A stretch of 29,163 nucleotides of DNA from an uncultured Collinsella sp. (GCA_900551665.1 URWW01000021.1:1-29163), one strand, 5' to 3'. Positions 8,436-17,411 are shown, counted from the first letter of the stretch. Notes: generated from the letters alone by a model not told the origin. Made by a program: numbers and translations.

Positions 8436-9932
8436 GTGCCCCTGCATCCCCTCGACAACCTGCGCGACAAGGTCCGCTCACTCCATGAGCGGCAAGAACG
8501 CAAGCGCAGCGTGACGTTATTCGGGAACCCGCACACGAGCGCGGTCGCGCAGGCGGGGAAAGCCGCCGACGGCCCCTCCAAACACGAGCCCGGCCCGATC
8601 GCGCGGCTGGTCGACGCATGGTGGACACGACTGATCGCCGCCGTTTACGACGGCGGCCTTGCCGTGCAGGAAGCCGAGTACGGCAGCGGGGAGACCGCAC
8701 GCGATTACCTGTGGAACACCGTGGGCACCGGCGCATGGGGCATGGTCTTCCCGATGCTGACCGTCGTGGCAACCCAGCTTGCGGGTATCGAACAGGCGGG
8801 CATGTTCTCCATGGCGTTCGCCGCGGGAACCCTCTTGATGTTCCTCTCGAACTTCGGCGTGCGCACCTATCAGGTATCCGATATCGACGAGAAGTGCTCG
8901 TTCGCCTCATATCAGGCGCAACGCTGGCTCACCTCCCTGCTGGCGCTTGCGACGGGCCTGCTGTACTGCACCGTTCGTGGATACGATGCCACCATGCTCA
9001 TGCTCTCCATCGGCATCTACATCTACAAGATCGTCGACGGGCTCGCCGATGTGTACGAAGGGCGGTTGCAACAGGCGGACAAGCTCTACCTCGCCGGCAT
9101 CAGTCAGGCGCTCAGATCGGTCGCGGTCATCATCGCCTTCTCCATCCTGCTGTTCCTCACCCGAAGCATCGCCATCGCGGGCGTCGGCATGGCGGTCGCC
9201 TCCATCGCCACCCTCATCCTGGTCACGATCCCGCTCGCACTGCTGGAGACCGAGGCATCGAGGCATATGAATCCGCTGGAGGTCGGCGGGCTGTTCCGCC
9301 ATTGCCTCCCGCTGTTCTCCGCGCTCTTCCTGTTCAACCTCATCGAGAGCGTGCCCAAGTTCGCCATGGAGGGCATGCTCCCCTACGACAGCCAGCTGTA
9401 CTTCAACGCGCTGTTCTTCCCCGCCCAAGGCATCCTGCTCGCCGCCGGGTTCCTGTACAAGCCGCAACTGCTGAGGCTCGCCGGCATCTGGTCGAACCCT
9501 CGCAGGCGCCGCAAATTCGATCTGATCGTCCTGGCGATGATCGCCGTCATCGTGCTCATGACCGCCGGCACACTCGTGTTCATGGGCTGGTTGGGGATAC
9601 CGATCATGAGCTTCATGTACGGTGTGGATTTTGAGGCGTATCGCGGAATCGCCTACCTGATGATCGTCGCGGGCGGCGTGAGTGCGGCGATCGATTTCCT
9701 CTACGCCATCGTCACGGTGCTGCGCCGGCAGAGCTCCGCTACCAAGCCCTACGCGATTACCTTCGCGTTCTCTCTAGTGGTCCCCACCGCGCTCATCTGG
9801 CTCATGGGCCTTACCGGCGCCGTGGCGGGATACCTCGCCTCTATGGTCCTGCTTCTCGTGCTGCTGTCGATCGAGTACCACCGCATCAGGCAGGACCTAT
9901 CCGAGAAAAACCGCTCCCCGTTCCATGCATAG
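8436..9932 (+). CDS. Wzx/MATE-like polysaccharide flippase family membrane protein
   Basis: A 498-residue protein with a roughly 90-residue cytoplasmic N-terminal region followed by about 12 hydrophobic helices spread over the rest. The arrangement (membrane-inserted NTVGTGAWGMVFPMLTVVATQ, regular helix pairs, a short basic C-terminus) resembles O-antigen/teichoic-acid flippases of the MOP superfamily, which move lipid-linked sugars across the membrane. The GTG at 8436 is chosen because GGAGG (8427-8431) lies 4 bases upstream; an earlier in-frame ATG at 8349 lacks a ribosome binding site. No glycosyltransferases are adjacent, so its cargo is unknown. It is divergent from lctP and ends 33 bases from a convergent phosphoesterase gene. 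Confidence 0.75.
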   Translation: MPLHPLDNLRDKVRSLHERQERKRSVTLFGNPHTSAVAQAGKAADGPSKHEPGPIARLVDAWWTRLIAAVYDGGLAVQEAEYGSGETARDYLWNTVGTGAWGMVFPMLTVVATQLAGIEQAGMFSMAFAAGTLLMFLSNFGVRTYQVSDIDEKCSFASYQAQRWLTSLLALATGLLYCTVRGYDATMLMLSIGIYIYKIVDGLADVYEGRLQQADKLYLAGISQALRSVAVIIAFSILLFLTRSIAIAGVGMAVASIATLILVTIPLALLETEASRHMNPLEVGGLFRHCLPLFSALFLFNLIESVPKFAMEGMLPYDSQLYFNALFFPAQGILLAAGFLYKPQLLRLAGIWSNPRRRRKFDLIVLAMIAVIVLMTAGTLVFMGWLGIPIMSFMYGVDFEAYRGIAYLMIVAGGVSAAIDFLYAIVTVLRRQSSATKPYAITFAFSLVVPTALIWLMGLTGAVAGYLASMVLLLVLLSIEYHRIRQDLSEKNRSPFHA

Positions 9933-9965
9933 GAGCGCTCCGGTGCATGACGGCCCCAGCGCGGC

Positions 9966-10835
9966 CTACTCGCCCTCCTCGATGTCGGCGAGCCATACGC
10001 GGCGATCTTCGAGACGCATGATGCCCACGCGGCCGCTGGGATGGCCCGCTGCGGCGGAGCAATCGATGCAGACGCGATCCGCGACGCCGCCGGTGTCGCG
10101 CGAGCAGCCGACCTCGACCATCACACCGCGCAGGTCTTCGTCGACCCCCGACCCGCACATGAGCGAGGCGAAACGCGGCATCGAGATCGATGGGGTGTGC
10201 CCCGCAACCACCACCGGCCCCAGGCCGCTCGTTCCCACCAGGCCCGTCGGCATCGACCAAAACTCGCGCCTGATCCACAGCAGGTCGTTCACGTCCTGCT
10301 CGATCATGGCTGCGAGCAGCTCGTCCGGAGTCGCCGCGGCATACCCCGCCGCCTCACTGTGAGAGACGCCGAGCGCATCCAGGGAGGCCCGAAGGCGCGG
10401 TGCGTCCACACCGGCATGGGCAAGCAGATAGCTCCTGCGATCGCCCCGCGCCGCGGAGGGCCTGTGGTCATCGACCTCCACCACCGCGAACGTCGGTAGG
10501 TTCACGAGCCAGTCCATGACGTCCACATAGCGATCGCGCGGCAATTGCTCGAGCTGCTCGTAGGTGGTGTAGCCGCCGTTCATATGCCAGGCCATCTTGT
10601 CGTGCTCGTCGCCGCTCTCGAGAGACTCATAGAGCATCTCCTCATGGTTGCCCATGAGCACGCGCACATTCGGGAGCGCGCGGACCATGCCGATCACGCC
10701 CAACGGATCGGGGCCGCGATCGACCATATCGCCGAGGACGAAAACGGTGTCGTCCGAACCGGGCTGCGCAAGCTCGAGGGCGCGGTCGAAGGCGCGCGCA
10801 TGCCCGTGGATGTCCGAGACGACGAAGATGGCCAT
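9966..10835 (-). CDS. Metallophosphoesterase, PrpA/ApaH-like phosphatase
   Basis: A 289-residue calcineurin-type phosphoesterase. The metal motifs are SDIHG (Asp8, His10), GDMVDRG (Asp36, Asp39, Arg40), GNHEE (Asn63, His64) and GHTPS in the second half, ending in the CIDCS...GIMRLED segment typical of PrpA/ApaH-like enzymes. Such proteins dephosphorylate Ser/Thr/Tyr-phosphorylated proteins or cleave diadenosine tetraphosphate; the substrate is not determinable here. The start ATG has AAGGGG about 6 bases upstream. A possible -10 (TACAAT, minus strand, + coordinates 10872-10877) lies 37 bases ahead of the start. It is divergent from serC. Confidence 0.88.
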   Translation of the reverse strand: MAIFVVSDIHGHARAFDRALELAQPGSDDTVFVLGDMVDRGPDPLGVIGMVRALPNVRVLMGNHEEMLYESLESGDEHDKMAWHMNGGYTTYEQLEQLPRDRYVDVMDWLVNLPTFAVVEVDDHRPSAARGDRRSYLLAHAGVDAPRLRASLDALGVSHSEAAGYAAATPDELLAAMIEQDVNDLLWIRREFWSMPTGLVGTSGLGPVVVAGHTPSISMPRFASLMCGSGVDEDLRGVMVEVGCSRDTGGVADRVCIDCSAAAGHPSGRVGIMRLEDRRVWLADIEEGE

Positions 10836-11020
10836 CTGTACCCCTTAAAGGTCAACTTGAACGTTAGGGTTATTGTACCGCGCTTCGCACTCGAGGCCGC
10901 GCTCATCCAGTCGAAGGCGCATCATGTAAACAAATGAACGCTTTGACCAATACCGACACCACAAGCACTTTATGATGCTAAAGTCTTGGCAATGGCACGA
11001 CATCCGAGAGAGGTCCCACC

Positions 11021-12130
11021 ATGGCACGCGTACATAACTTCTCAGCCGGCCCCGCCGCACTGCCCCAATGCGTCCTGCGCGAAGCACAGGACGAGCTTTT
11101 CGACTACGCCGGGACCGGCATGTCCGTGCTGGAAATGAGCCATCGATCCGAGGCGTATCGCGCCATCATCGAGGATGCGGAGGCCACCTTGCGCCGCCTG
11201 CTCGACATCCCGCCTTCCTACCGTGTGCTGTTCCTGCAAGGCGGTGCGACCCTGCAGTTTGCGGGCATCCCGTTGAACCTCATGCGCCGGGGACGAGCCG
11301 GATACGTGGTGAGCGGCAATTTCGCCAAGCTCGCCTGGCGCGAAGGGTGCAAATACGGGGACGCCGAGGTGCTTGCGAGTAGCGAGGCCACGAACTTCGA
11401 CCGCATCCCCGAGCTCGACGCGGCCGAAAATCGCGCGGCATCGGGTGACCTCGACTACGTTTACATCTGTCAGAACAACACCATCTTCGGAACGCAGTTC
11501 CACACCCTCCCCGACTGCGCGGACACACCGCTCGTCGCCGACGTGTCAAGCTGCTTCCTATCCGGTCCGCTCGACATCGAGCGCTACGGCCTGCTGTTCG
11601 CCGGCGCGCAGAAAAACGCGGGGCCCGCGGGCGTGACCGTGGTGATCGTGCGTGAGGACCTCATCGCAAACGGGCCGGCTCGCGCCGACATATGCCCCAC
11701 CTACCTGGATTTGCGCGTCCAAGCCGAAAAGGGCTCCATGTACAACACGCCCAACACCTTTGGCATCTACCTGTGCGGAAAGGTCTTCCGCTGGATCGAG
11801 CAGACCGACGGGCTCGTCGCCATGGCGCAGCGCAACCGAGCAAAGGCCGACTTGCTCTACCGCACCATCGACGATAGCGACCTCTTCCAGGGCACGGCAG
11901 ATCCCAAAAGCCGCTCCATGAGCAACGTCACCTTCCGCACGTGCGACGCCGAGACGGACGAGGCCTTCATAGCCTATGCCCGGGAGCGCGGCATCGAAGG
12001 TATCAAGGGCCATCGCATGGCGGGCGGCTTGCGAGCAAGCATCTACAATGCCGTGACCATGGACTCCGTCGGCGCGTTGGCAACATGCATGCGCGAGTTC
12101 GAGGCCTCCCGAGGCGGCCGATCTATCTAG
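11021..12130 (+). CDS. serC: Phosphoserine aminotransferase
   Basis: A 369-residue PLP enzyme converting 3-phosphohydroxypyruvate + glutamate to O-phospho-L-serine + 2-oxoglutarate, the second step of serine synthesis. Evidence: the N-terminal NFSAGPAALP signature (residues 6-15), GGATLQF in the PLP phosphate-binding region (74-80), the Schiff-base lysine Lys198 in AGAQKNAGPAG, and a C-terminal GIKGHRMAGGLRASIYNA segment characteristic of SerC. The ribosome binding site GAGAGG is about 8 bases before the ATG. It is followed by serA 195 bases downstream on the same strand, so the two enzymes for consecutive steps probably form one unit. Confidence 0.96.
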   Translation: MARVHNFSAGPAALPQCVLREAQDELFDYAGTGMSVLEMSHRSEAYRAIIEDAEATLRRLLDIPPSYRVLFLQGGATLQFAGIPLNLMRRGRAGYVVSGNFAKLAWREGCKYGDAEVLASSEATNFDRIPELDAAENRAASGDLDYVYICQNNTIFGTQFHTLPDCADTPLVADVSSCFLSGPLDIERYGLLFAGAQKNAGPAGVTVVIVREDLIANGPARADICPTYLDLRVQAEKGSMYNTPNTFGIYLCGKVFRWIEQTDGLVAMAQRNRAKADLLYRTIDDSDLFQGTADPKSRSMSNVTFRTCDAETDEAFIAYARERGIEGIKGHRMAGGLRASIYNAVTMDSVGALATCMREFEASRGGRSI

Positions 12131-12325
12131 GGGCTCGACGCCCCATTCATTCTGCTTCGTCAGCACCATTTGTTATTTCTGCTACGGAACGCAAGGACGG
12201 CACCCATGAGGTCCGCCGCGAGTTTCCGCACGAGCCGAAGAGCCCAGTGGGCTCTTCGTGCGAGCAGGACTGTCTGAGCGCCGGACCCCATGGGTGCCGG
12301 TCGCCGGGATACGGAGGAACTCACC
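12131..12325 (+). promoter_or_regulatory. Structured serC-serA intercistronic leader
   Basis: A possible regulatory RNA. An 18-base arm at 12198-12215 is complementary, with one mismatch, to 12282-12299. It encloses a hairpin of 10 bp (12236-12245 with 12249-12258, loop AGT), extended by CGCAC/GTGCG flanks. The closing arm ends about 14 bases before the serA ribosome binding site (ACGGAGG), so the fold could gate serA translation or mark an RNA-processing site. No T-box or known riboswitch consensus was recognised. A weak GGGGC/GCCCC hairpin directly follows the serC stop. Confidence 0.5.
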
Positions 12326-13489
12326 ATGCGATATATCAAGACCATCGATGACATCACCAAAGACGGACAGGTCGACTTCGGGGCGGGGTACGAGCTGGTC
12401 GAACGTACCGAGGATGCGGATGCCATCCTCATGCGATCCACCGACCTGCACGGCTACGAACTCCCGGCGGGCATCCGCGCCATCGGACGCTGCGGCGCGG
12501 GCGTGAACAACATCCCCATCGAGGAGTACGCGCGACGGGGCGTCGTGGTGTTCAACTCCCCAGGCGCCAACGCCAACGCCGTGAAGGAGATCGTCATCGC
12601 CATGATGATCATGTCGAGCCGCGGAATCGTCCAAGCCATGCAATGGGTGCGCGATAACGCCGACGACCCCGACATCCTCGTGGATGCCGAGAGCGCCAAG
12701 AAGGCGTTCGTGGGGCGCGAGATCCGTGGCAAACGCGTGGGCGTGGTGGGCCTCGGCAACGTGGGGTCCCGCGTGGCAAACGCCTGCGTGGAGCTCGGCA
12801 TGGACGTCTTTGGCTACGACCCGTTCATCTCGGTCGAGAACGCCTGGTCACTCAATCGCGAGGTCCAGCGCGTGGGCACGCTCGAGGACCTCTGCCGCGG
12901 ATGCGACTACCTCACCTTGCACGTGCCTGCAAAGGCAGATACCGTCGGGATGATCTCGACCGACCAGCTCGAGCTGCTCGCACCCGATGCGGTCCTCGTC
13001 AACTTCGCGCGCGAATCCATCATCGACGAGGACGCGGTCGACGCCGCCCTGCGCACCGGCAAGCTCTCCTGGTTCGCCTGCGACTTCGCCACGCCCAAGA
13101 CGGTTCGCATGCCGCGGACCTTCATCACCACGCACTCGGGCGCAGGTACCAAGGAGGCCGAGGCGAACTGCGCGGACATGGCCATCTCCGAGCTCAAGGA
13201 CTATCTCGAGAACGGCAACATCGCCCATTCGGTCAACTACCCGACCTGCTCCATGGGCAAGGCCCGGGCCGCGAGCCGCATCGGATGCCTGCACGCAAAC
13301 GTGCCCAACATGATCGGTCAGATCACCGCAGTCCTCGCGAAAGACAACGCCAATGTGCAACGCATGGTCAACGAGAGCGCCGGCGAAAATGCCTACACGA
13401 TGTTCGACACCGACGAGCACCTCGACGAAGCCACCATCGCAGCACTGAGAACGATTCCGTCCATGTATCGCGTGCGCGTCATCAAATAA
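12326..13489 (+). CDS. serA: D-3-phosphoglycerate dehydrogenase with C-terminal ACT domain
   Basis: A 387-residue NAD-dependent dehydrogenase oxidising 3-phosphoglycerate to 3-phosphohydroxypyruvate, the committed serine step. Visible: the substrate-side CGAGVNNIP (residues 57-64), the dinucleotide motif GLGNVG (142-147), catalytic Arg229 (NFARES) and His270 (TTHSGAGT), and an ACT-like domain from about 322 to the end that usually binds serine for feedback inhibition. Length and order match the clostridial short SerA type. Oddity: the usual Glu of the Arg-Glu-His triad is missing; the expected place reads DFATPKTV. The start at 12326 is chosen for ACGGAGG 8 bases upstream. It lies downstream of serC and ends 12 bases before a convergent regulator gene. 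Confidence 0.93.
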   Translation: MRYIKTIDDITKDGQVDFGAGYELVERTEDADAILMRSTDLHGYELPAGIRAIGRCGAGVNNIPIEEYARRGVVVFNSPGANANAVKEIVIAMMIMSSRGIVQAMQWVRDNADDPDILVDAESAKKAFVGREIRGKRVGVVGLGNVGSRVANACVELGMDVFGYDPFISVENAWSLNREVQRVGTLEDLCRGCDYLTLHVPAKADTVGMISTDQLELLAPDAVLVNFARESIIDEDAVDAALRTGKLSWFACDFATPKTVRMPRTFITTHSGAGTKEAEANCADMAISELKDYLENGNIAHSVNYPTCSMGKARAASRIGCLHANVPNMIGQITAVLAKDNANVQRMVNESAGENAYTMFDTDEHLDEATIAALRTIPSMYRVRVIK

Positions 13490-13501
13490 AGCGCAGAGCG
13501 C

Positions 13502-14227
13502 CTACGCCCCGAGCTCATCCACCGCGCACGGAGCGCCCGGGGCGAGGCCGCTTTCGGCGGGCTCGAACCCCTCGAGCGAGGAAAGGCCACGGGCAACCAA
13601 GGCGCTCGCCGCGCTCGAGACGTTCTCGATGGGGGTATCGCCGCCCATCATGATCCATTGCCGGTACGCCGACAAAATCCCGCCGAACACGAACGAGAGG
13701 TAATAGTCGAGCTGATCGGAGCGCACGCTCGCCGGGATCATGCAGTAACGCTCAAGTTCCTCATACATGGACTGCTTGATGCAGGTGAACATCAGGTCGA
13801 AGGGAACGCACTCGAACACGCGCCGCTTGAGCGAGATGTTCTCCATGATGGCCCTGTTCACCATCTCGAAAAACACCTGGATGCGCACGGCAAAGCCGCC
13901 TTGCTCGCTTTCCCCCGTGCATGCCAGCAACCCATGCGTGTTCTCCACGATATCGTCGATATGGCTATCGAGCACATAAGCGAGCAGGCCGTCGATCGAC
14001 CCGAAGTGTTTGTAAAAGGTCTTGCGGTCCACATCGGCCTTACGCGCGATGTCGGTGACTGTGATGTCCTCATAGGCCTTCTCCGCCAACAGGTCCTCGA
14101 ACGCCGCGACCATTGCCGCACGTGAGCGGAGCACGCGACGGTCGACCCGCTCGCACTGTGACGCGGACGGCGCGGACGCCTTTGAGGCGCCTCGCTCCTC
14201 GACCATCCTCAAACGGCACCCATCCAT
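13502..14227 (-). CDS. TetR/AcrR-family transcriptional regulator
   Basis: A 241-residue repressor-type protein. After a roughly 30-residue polar N-terminal extension, a TetR DNA-binding domain spans about 33-80 (LLAEKAYEDITVTDIARKADVDRKTFYKHFGS; the recognition helix falls in VDRKTFYKHFG). A long helical C-terminal ligand/dimer domain follows. The start at 14227 is preferred because GGAGGAG lies 8 bases upstream; longer versions run into the intergenic operator-like palindrome. It is divergent from a radical SAM gene and shares a 216-base upstream region carrying the inverted repeat at 14306-14329, the likely operator. The effector is unknown. Confidence 0.88.
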   Translation of the reverse strand: MDGCRLRMVEERGASKASAPSASQCERVDRRVLRSRAAMVAAFEDLLAEKAYEDITVTDIARKADVDRKTFYKHFGSIDGLLAYVLDSHIDDIVENTHGLLACTGESEQGGFAVRIQVFFEMVNRAIMENISLKRRVFECVPFDLMFTCIKQSMYEELERYCMIPASVRSDQLDYYLSFVFGGILSAYRQWIMMGGDTPIENVSSAASALVARGLSSLEGFEPAESGLAPGAPCAVDELGA

Positions 14228-14305
14228 ACCCTTTGCTCCTCCACAGCTCGCATCCTTTGAGGCAAAACCCACATCTATCTGCACTTCGTTGAATAGACAC
14301 AGTTC

Positions 14306-14329
14306 TATATTCCACATTTGTAGAATATA
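14306..14329. promoter_or_regulatory. Putative TetR operator (inverted repeat)
   Basis: A perfect inverted repeat TATATTC-N10-GAATATA in an A/T-rich island between the divergent TetR and radical SAM genes. A 24-bp dyad of this layout fits binding by a TetR dimer. It lies 115 bases ahead of the radical SAM start and 79 bases ahead of the regulator start, over the likely promoters of both. Confidence 0.55.
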
Positions 14330-14443
14330 CCACAGCTGTTACTATTCACGGCAAGGCGACGCGGCGAGTCGTTCCTCCGTCTTCGCGACTCGAACTGTAG
14401 GCATGCCCCGCGTCGCCTCCAGTGCGTCGAAAGAAGGAACAGC

Positions 14444-15883
14444 ATGGCACTCACACAAGCGGCGGAACGAGCGGCCCTCAACAAAATCATCGACTATCTC
14501 GACGAGGACCCCGAGAAGAACATCGACACCATCATGACGCTCGTGGACAAATTCGTCCCCGAGTATGTGCTCCCCTCGCAACGCCGAGCCTTCGACACCG
14601 CGATCCACGAACGCAATAACTGGTACCGACTCATGATGCGAATCTTCGACCTCAACCCCGAAGTACGCACCAAGCTGCTCAAGACGCTCATTGTGGACTG
14701 CAGCGTCCTGGCATGGCCCCAGCAGGAAAGGATGCGCGAAAAACATCAGTGCAACATCCCGTATGCGATCCTGCTCGACCCCACGAGCGCCTGCAACCTG
14801 CGTTGCACGGGCTGCTGGGCGGCTGAATACGGACACGCGCTCAACCTTTCCTTCGAGGACATCGACTCCATCATCTGCCAAGGCAAGGAGCTCGGCTGCC
14901 ATATCTACATCTACACCGGCGGCGAGCCGCTCGTGCGCAAGGACGACCTCATCCGCCTGTGCGAAAAGCACCAGGATTGCGCATTTCTGTGCTTCACCAA
15001 CGCGACCCTCATCGACGAGGCGTTCTGCCAGGAAATGATCCGCGTGGGCAACTTTGTTCCCGCCATCTCCGCTGAGGGTGACGAGGGCACGACCGACTCA
15101 CGCCGTGGCAAGGGCACGTATGCCAAGATCGAGCGCGCCATGAACCTGCTTCGCGAAAACGGCCTGCCGTTCGGCATCTCCTGCTGCTGGACGCGCGAGA
15201 ACGCCGACGCCGTGGCCACCGAGGCGAACATGGACTGGATGATCGAGAAGGGCGCGCTGTTCTGCTGGTACTTCCACTACATGCCCGTGGGAGCCTCCTC
15301 GCCCGCCTCGCTCATGCCCACTCCCGAGCAGCGCGAGCGCATGTACCACTTCGTGCGTGACATGCGCTCCAAGAAGGAGCTGTTCACCATGGACTTCCAA
15401 AACGATGGCGAGTTCGTGGGAGGCTGCATCGCCGGCGGCCGCCGCTACCTGCACATCAACGCCGCGGGTGACGTCGAGCCCTGCGTGTTCATCCACTACA
15501 GCAACGTCAACATCCACGACGTCACGCTGCTCGAGGCCCTCAAATCGCCGCTGTTCATGAAATACTACGAGAACCAACCGTTCAACGACAATCACCTGCG
15601 GCCCTGCCCCATGCTCGAGAACCCCTACGAGCTCGGCCGGCTCGTCGCCGAATCCGGTGCGCACGGAACCGACCTGGTGGAGCCGGAGACCCCGGAGGAC
15701 CTCCGCCGCAAGACCGTTGCCGGCGCAGCGGCGTGGGCGCCCGTGGCCGAGAAGATCTGGAACGACGAGAACGATCCCATGTACACCAAGCGTCTCGAGG
15801 GCATGCAACAGGGTATGGCAGAAACCGACCTCGAGAAATTTGAGCGCCTGGGGCACTTCGGCGATTGCCAGAACAAGAAGTAG
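14444..15883 (+). CDS. Radical SAM protein with SPASM/twitch-like C-terminal cysteines
   Basis: A 479-residue radical SAM enzyme. A helical N-terminal region of about 105 residues precedes the core, where the [4Fe-4S] motif CNLRCTGC (Cys117, Cys121, Cys124) and the SAM-contacting TGGEP (158-162) are clear. The C-terminal part has additional cysteines (Cys328 in GGCIAGG, Cys347 in GDVEPC, Cys388 in RPCP) that could bind an auxiliary Fe-S cluster, as in SPASM/twitch proteins. These enzymes modify peptides, proteins or small molecules by radical chemistry; no peptide substrate gene is seen next to it. It is divergent from and probably controlled by the adjacent TetR regulator. The strong terminator at 15912-15950 ends the unit. 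Function remains open. Confidence 0.85.
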   Translation: MALTQAAERAALNKIIDYLDEDPEKNIDTIMTLVDKFVPEYVLPSQRRAFDTAIHERNNWYRLMMRIFDLNPEVRTKLLKTLIVDCSVLAWPQQERMREKHQCNIPYAILLDPTSACNLRCTGCWAAEYGHALNLSFEDIDSIICQGKELGCHIYIYTGGEPLVRKDDLIRLCEKHQDCAFLCFTNATLIDEAFCQEMIRVGNFVPAISAEGDEGTTDSRRGKGTYAKIERAMNLLRENGLPFGISCCWTRENADAVATEANMDWMIEKGALFCWYFHYMPVGASSPASLMPTPEQRERMYHFVRDMRSKKELFTMDFQNDGEFVGGCIAGGRRYLHINAAGDVEPCVFIHYSNVNIHDVTLLEALKSPLFMKYYENQPFNDNHLRPCPMLENPYELGRLVAESGAHGTDLVEPETPEDLRRKTVAGAAAWAPVAEKIWNDENDPMYTKRLEGMQQGMAETDLEKFERLGHFGDCQNKK

Positions 15884-15911
15884 CGCAGGCCGCGCCTGAC
15901 GGACACTCGCG

Positions 15912-15950
15912 AAAGCGGGGCTCGAGCTTACGCCCGAGCCCCGCTTTTTT
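15912..15950 (+). terminator. Rho-independent terminator after the radical SAM gene
   Basis: A perfect 13-bp GC-rich stem (15912-15924 with 15935-15947), a 10-base loop and a run of six T ending at 15950. Confidence 0.92.
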
Positions 15951-16017
15951 CATCCATTGTGGCGCAGGCGGGGTACGATAACGCCATATGTGATCGACCC
16001 GCGCGAGAGGACCGTCC

Positions 16018-17367
16018 ATGAGAGCGCTTCCCTTCCCTTGCATTCGACCTGTCCCCGAGCATGCCGCCGAGGTGGCAGCTCTTCCCTATGACGTCTTTGA
16101 CCGCGGCGAGGCGGCCGAGTACGTCGAGGGCAGGCCGCTCTCCTTCTTGAACATCGACCGACCCGAGACACAGTTTCCCGCTGATCAGGACATGTATGCA
16201 CCAGAGGTATACGCGCGCGGAGCGGAGCTGCTGCACGAGCGCCTCGCGGACGGGACCTTCGTGGAGGACCGCAACCTGGCGTATTACATCTACCGCCTTG
16301 CCTGGGAGGGACACGTGCAGACCGGCATCGTCTGCGTGTGCGCCGTCGACGAATTCGAAGGTGGCGTCATCAAGCGCCACGAGCTTACGCGCGAAGAGAA
16401 GGAACGCGACCGCATCGAGCACATCGAAGCGCTCGGTTGCCAGACGGGACCGATCTTCCTCACCTACCGCGACCAGCCCGTGCTCGACATGATCGTCGGC
16501 GCGGCCACGACCTCCACCCCGTTGTACGACTTCGCCGATGAGTTGGGCGTGCGCCAGACCGTCTGGGAGGTCGTGCGCCACGATGCCGTCGATGCGCTGC
16601 GCGCCATGCTCGGCACGATTCCGTGCGCCTATATCGCCGATGGGCATCATCGGGCTGCGAGCGCCGCGAAGGTTGCACGCCGCATACGCGAAGAAGCGCG
16701 GGCGGCAGGCACTTACACCGGAAAGGAGCCGTTCAACTACGTCCTCTCCGTCCTGTTCCCCGCCAGCCAGCTCACCATCCTGCCGTACAACCGCGTGGTT
16801 TCCGACCGCAACGGACTCGATACGTACGAGCTGCTCGAGGTGCTGAGCGGCGCAGGATTCGGCATCGTGGAGGCAGAGGGGCCGGTGGAACCGCGCGAAC
16901 ACGGCGTGTTCGGGATGTACACCGACGACACCTGGTACGAGCTGCGGGCGGACGACCCCAACCCGATAGCCTATGCCGCGGAGAATGCCGGCAACGATTT
17001 CAACGCCGAGATGGGATCGGCCGAGGATGACGAGCGCCGCAGCGGTGGATCGAGTCAAGATGACGAAGTGGCCTCCAACCCAGCAAACTCCCTTGATTGC
17101 TCAATCCTGCAGAGCTGCATCTTGTCTCCTATTTTTGGAATCAAGGACCCCCGCACCGATCCGCGCATCTCCTTCGTCGGCGGCATCCGCGGAACCGAGG
17201 AGCTTGAGTGCAAAGCGGGCGTCGAGGGCGTTGCGTTCACGATGTGCGCGACGAGCATCGACCAGTTGCTCGCCGTAGCCGACGCCGGCGAGGTTATGCC
17301 GCCCAAATCCACGTGGTTCGAGCCCAAGCTGCGCAGCGGCCTGTTCATCCATCGCATCGCGAAATAG
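16018..17367 (+). CDS. DUF1015 family protein (possible serine kinase-like, SerK/SbnI-related fold)
   Basis: A 449-residue DUF1015 protein. Conserved family segments seen: RPLSFLNIDRPE near residue 40, KRHELTREEKERDRIEH at 119-135, the signature ADGHHRAASA (207-216), and LDCSILQSCILSPIFGI with DPRTDPRISFVGG near 359-389. DUF1015 proteins are commonly found beside serA/serC and resemble the ParB/Srx-fold free-serine kinases SerK and SbnI. A role in interconverting serine and phosphoserine is therefore plausible but is an inference. Between about 322 and 357 it carries an acidic, Ser/Asn-rich low-complexity insertion not expected in the family. The ATG has GAGAGG upstream. A terminator follows the gene. 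Confidence 0.85.
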   Translation: MRALPFPCIRPVPEHAAEVAALPYDVFDRGEAAEYVEGRPLSFLNIDRPETQFPADQDMYAPEVYARGAELLHERLADGTFVEDRNLAYYIYRLAWEGHVQTGIVCVCAVDEFEGGVIKRHELTREEKERDRIEHIEALGCQTGPIFLTYRDQPVLDMIVGAATTSTPLYDFADELGVRQTVWEVVRHDAVDALRAMLGTIPCAYIADGHHRAASAAKVARRIREEARAAGTYTGKEPFNYVLSVLFPASQLTILPYNRVVSDRNGLDTYELLEVLSGAGFGIVEAEGPVEPREHGVFGMYTDDTWYELRADDPNPIAYAAENAGNDFNAEMGSAEDDERRSGGSSQDDEVASNPANSLDCSILQSCILSPIFGIKDPRTDPRISFVGGIRGTEELECKAGVEGVAFTMCATSIDQLLAVADAGEVMPPKSTWFEPKLRSGLFIHRIAK

Positions 17368-17411
17368 CAATCGTTTCGCAAGGCGCTCACCTGGCAAAAC
17401 CGGTGATTCGC

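Noticed and set aside
12131..12325. T-box or other known riboswitch before serA
   Set aside because: The T-box core and a specifier-stem/terminator arrangement were not found; only an unclassified fold is supported.
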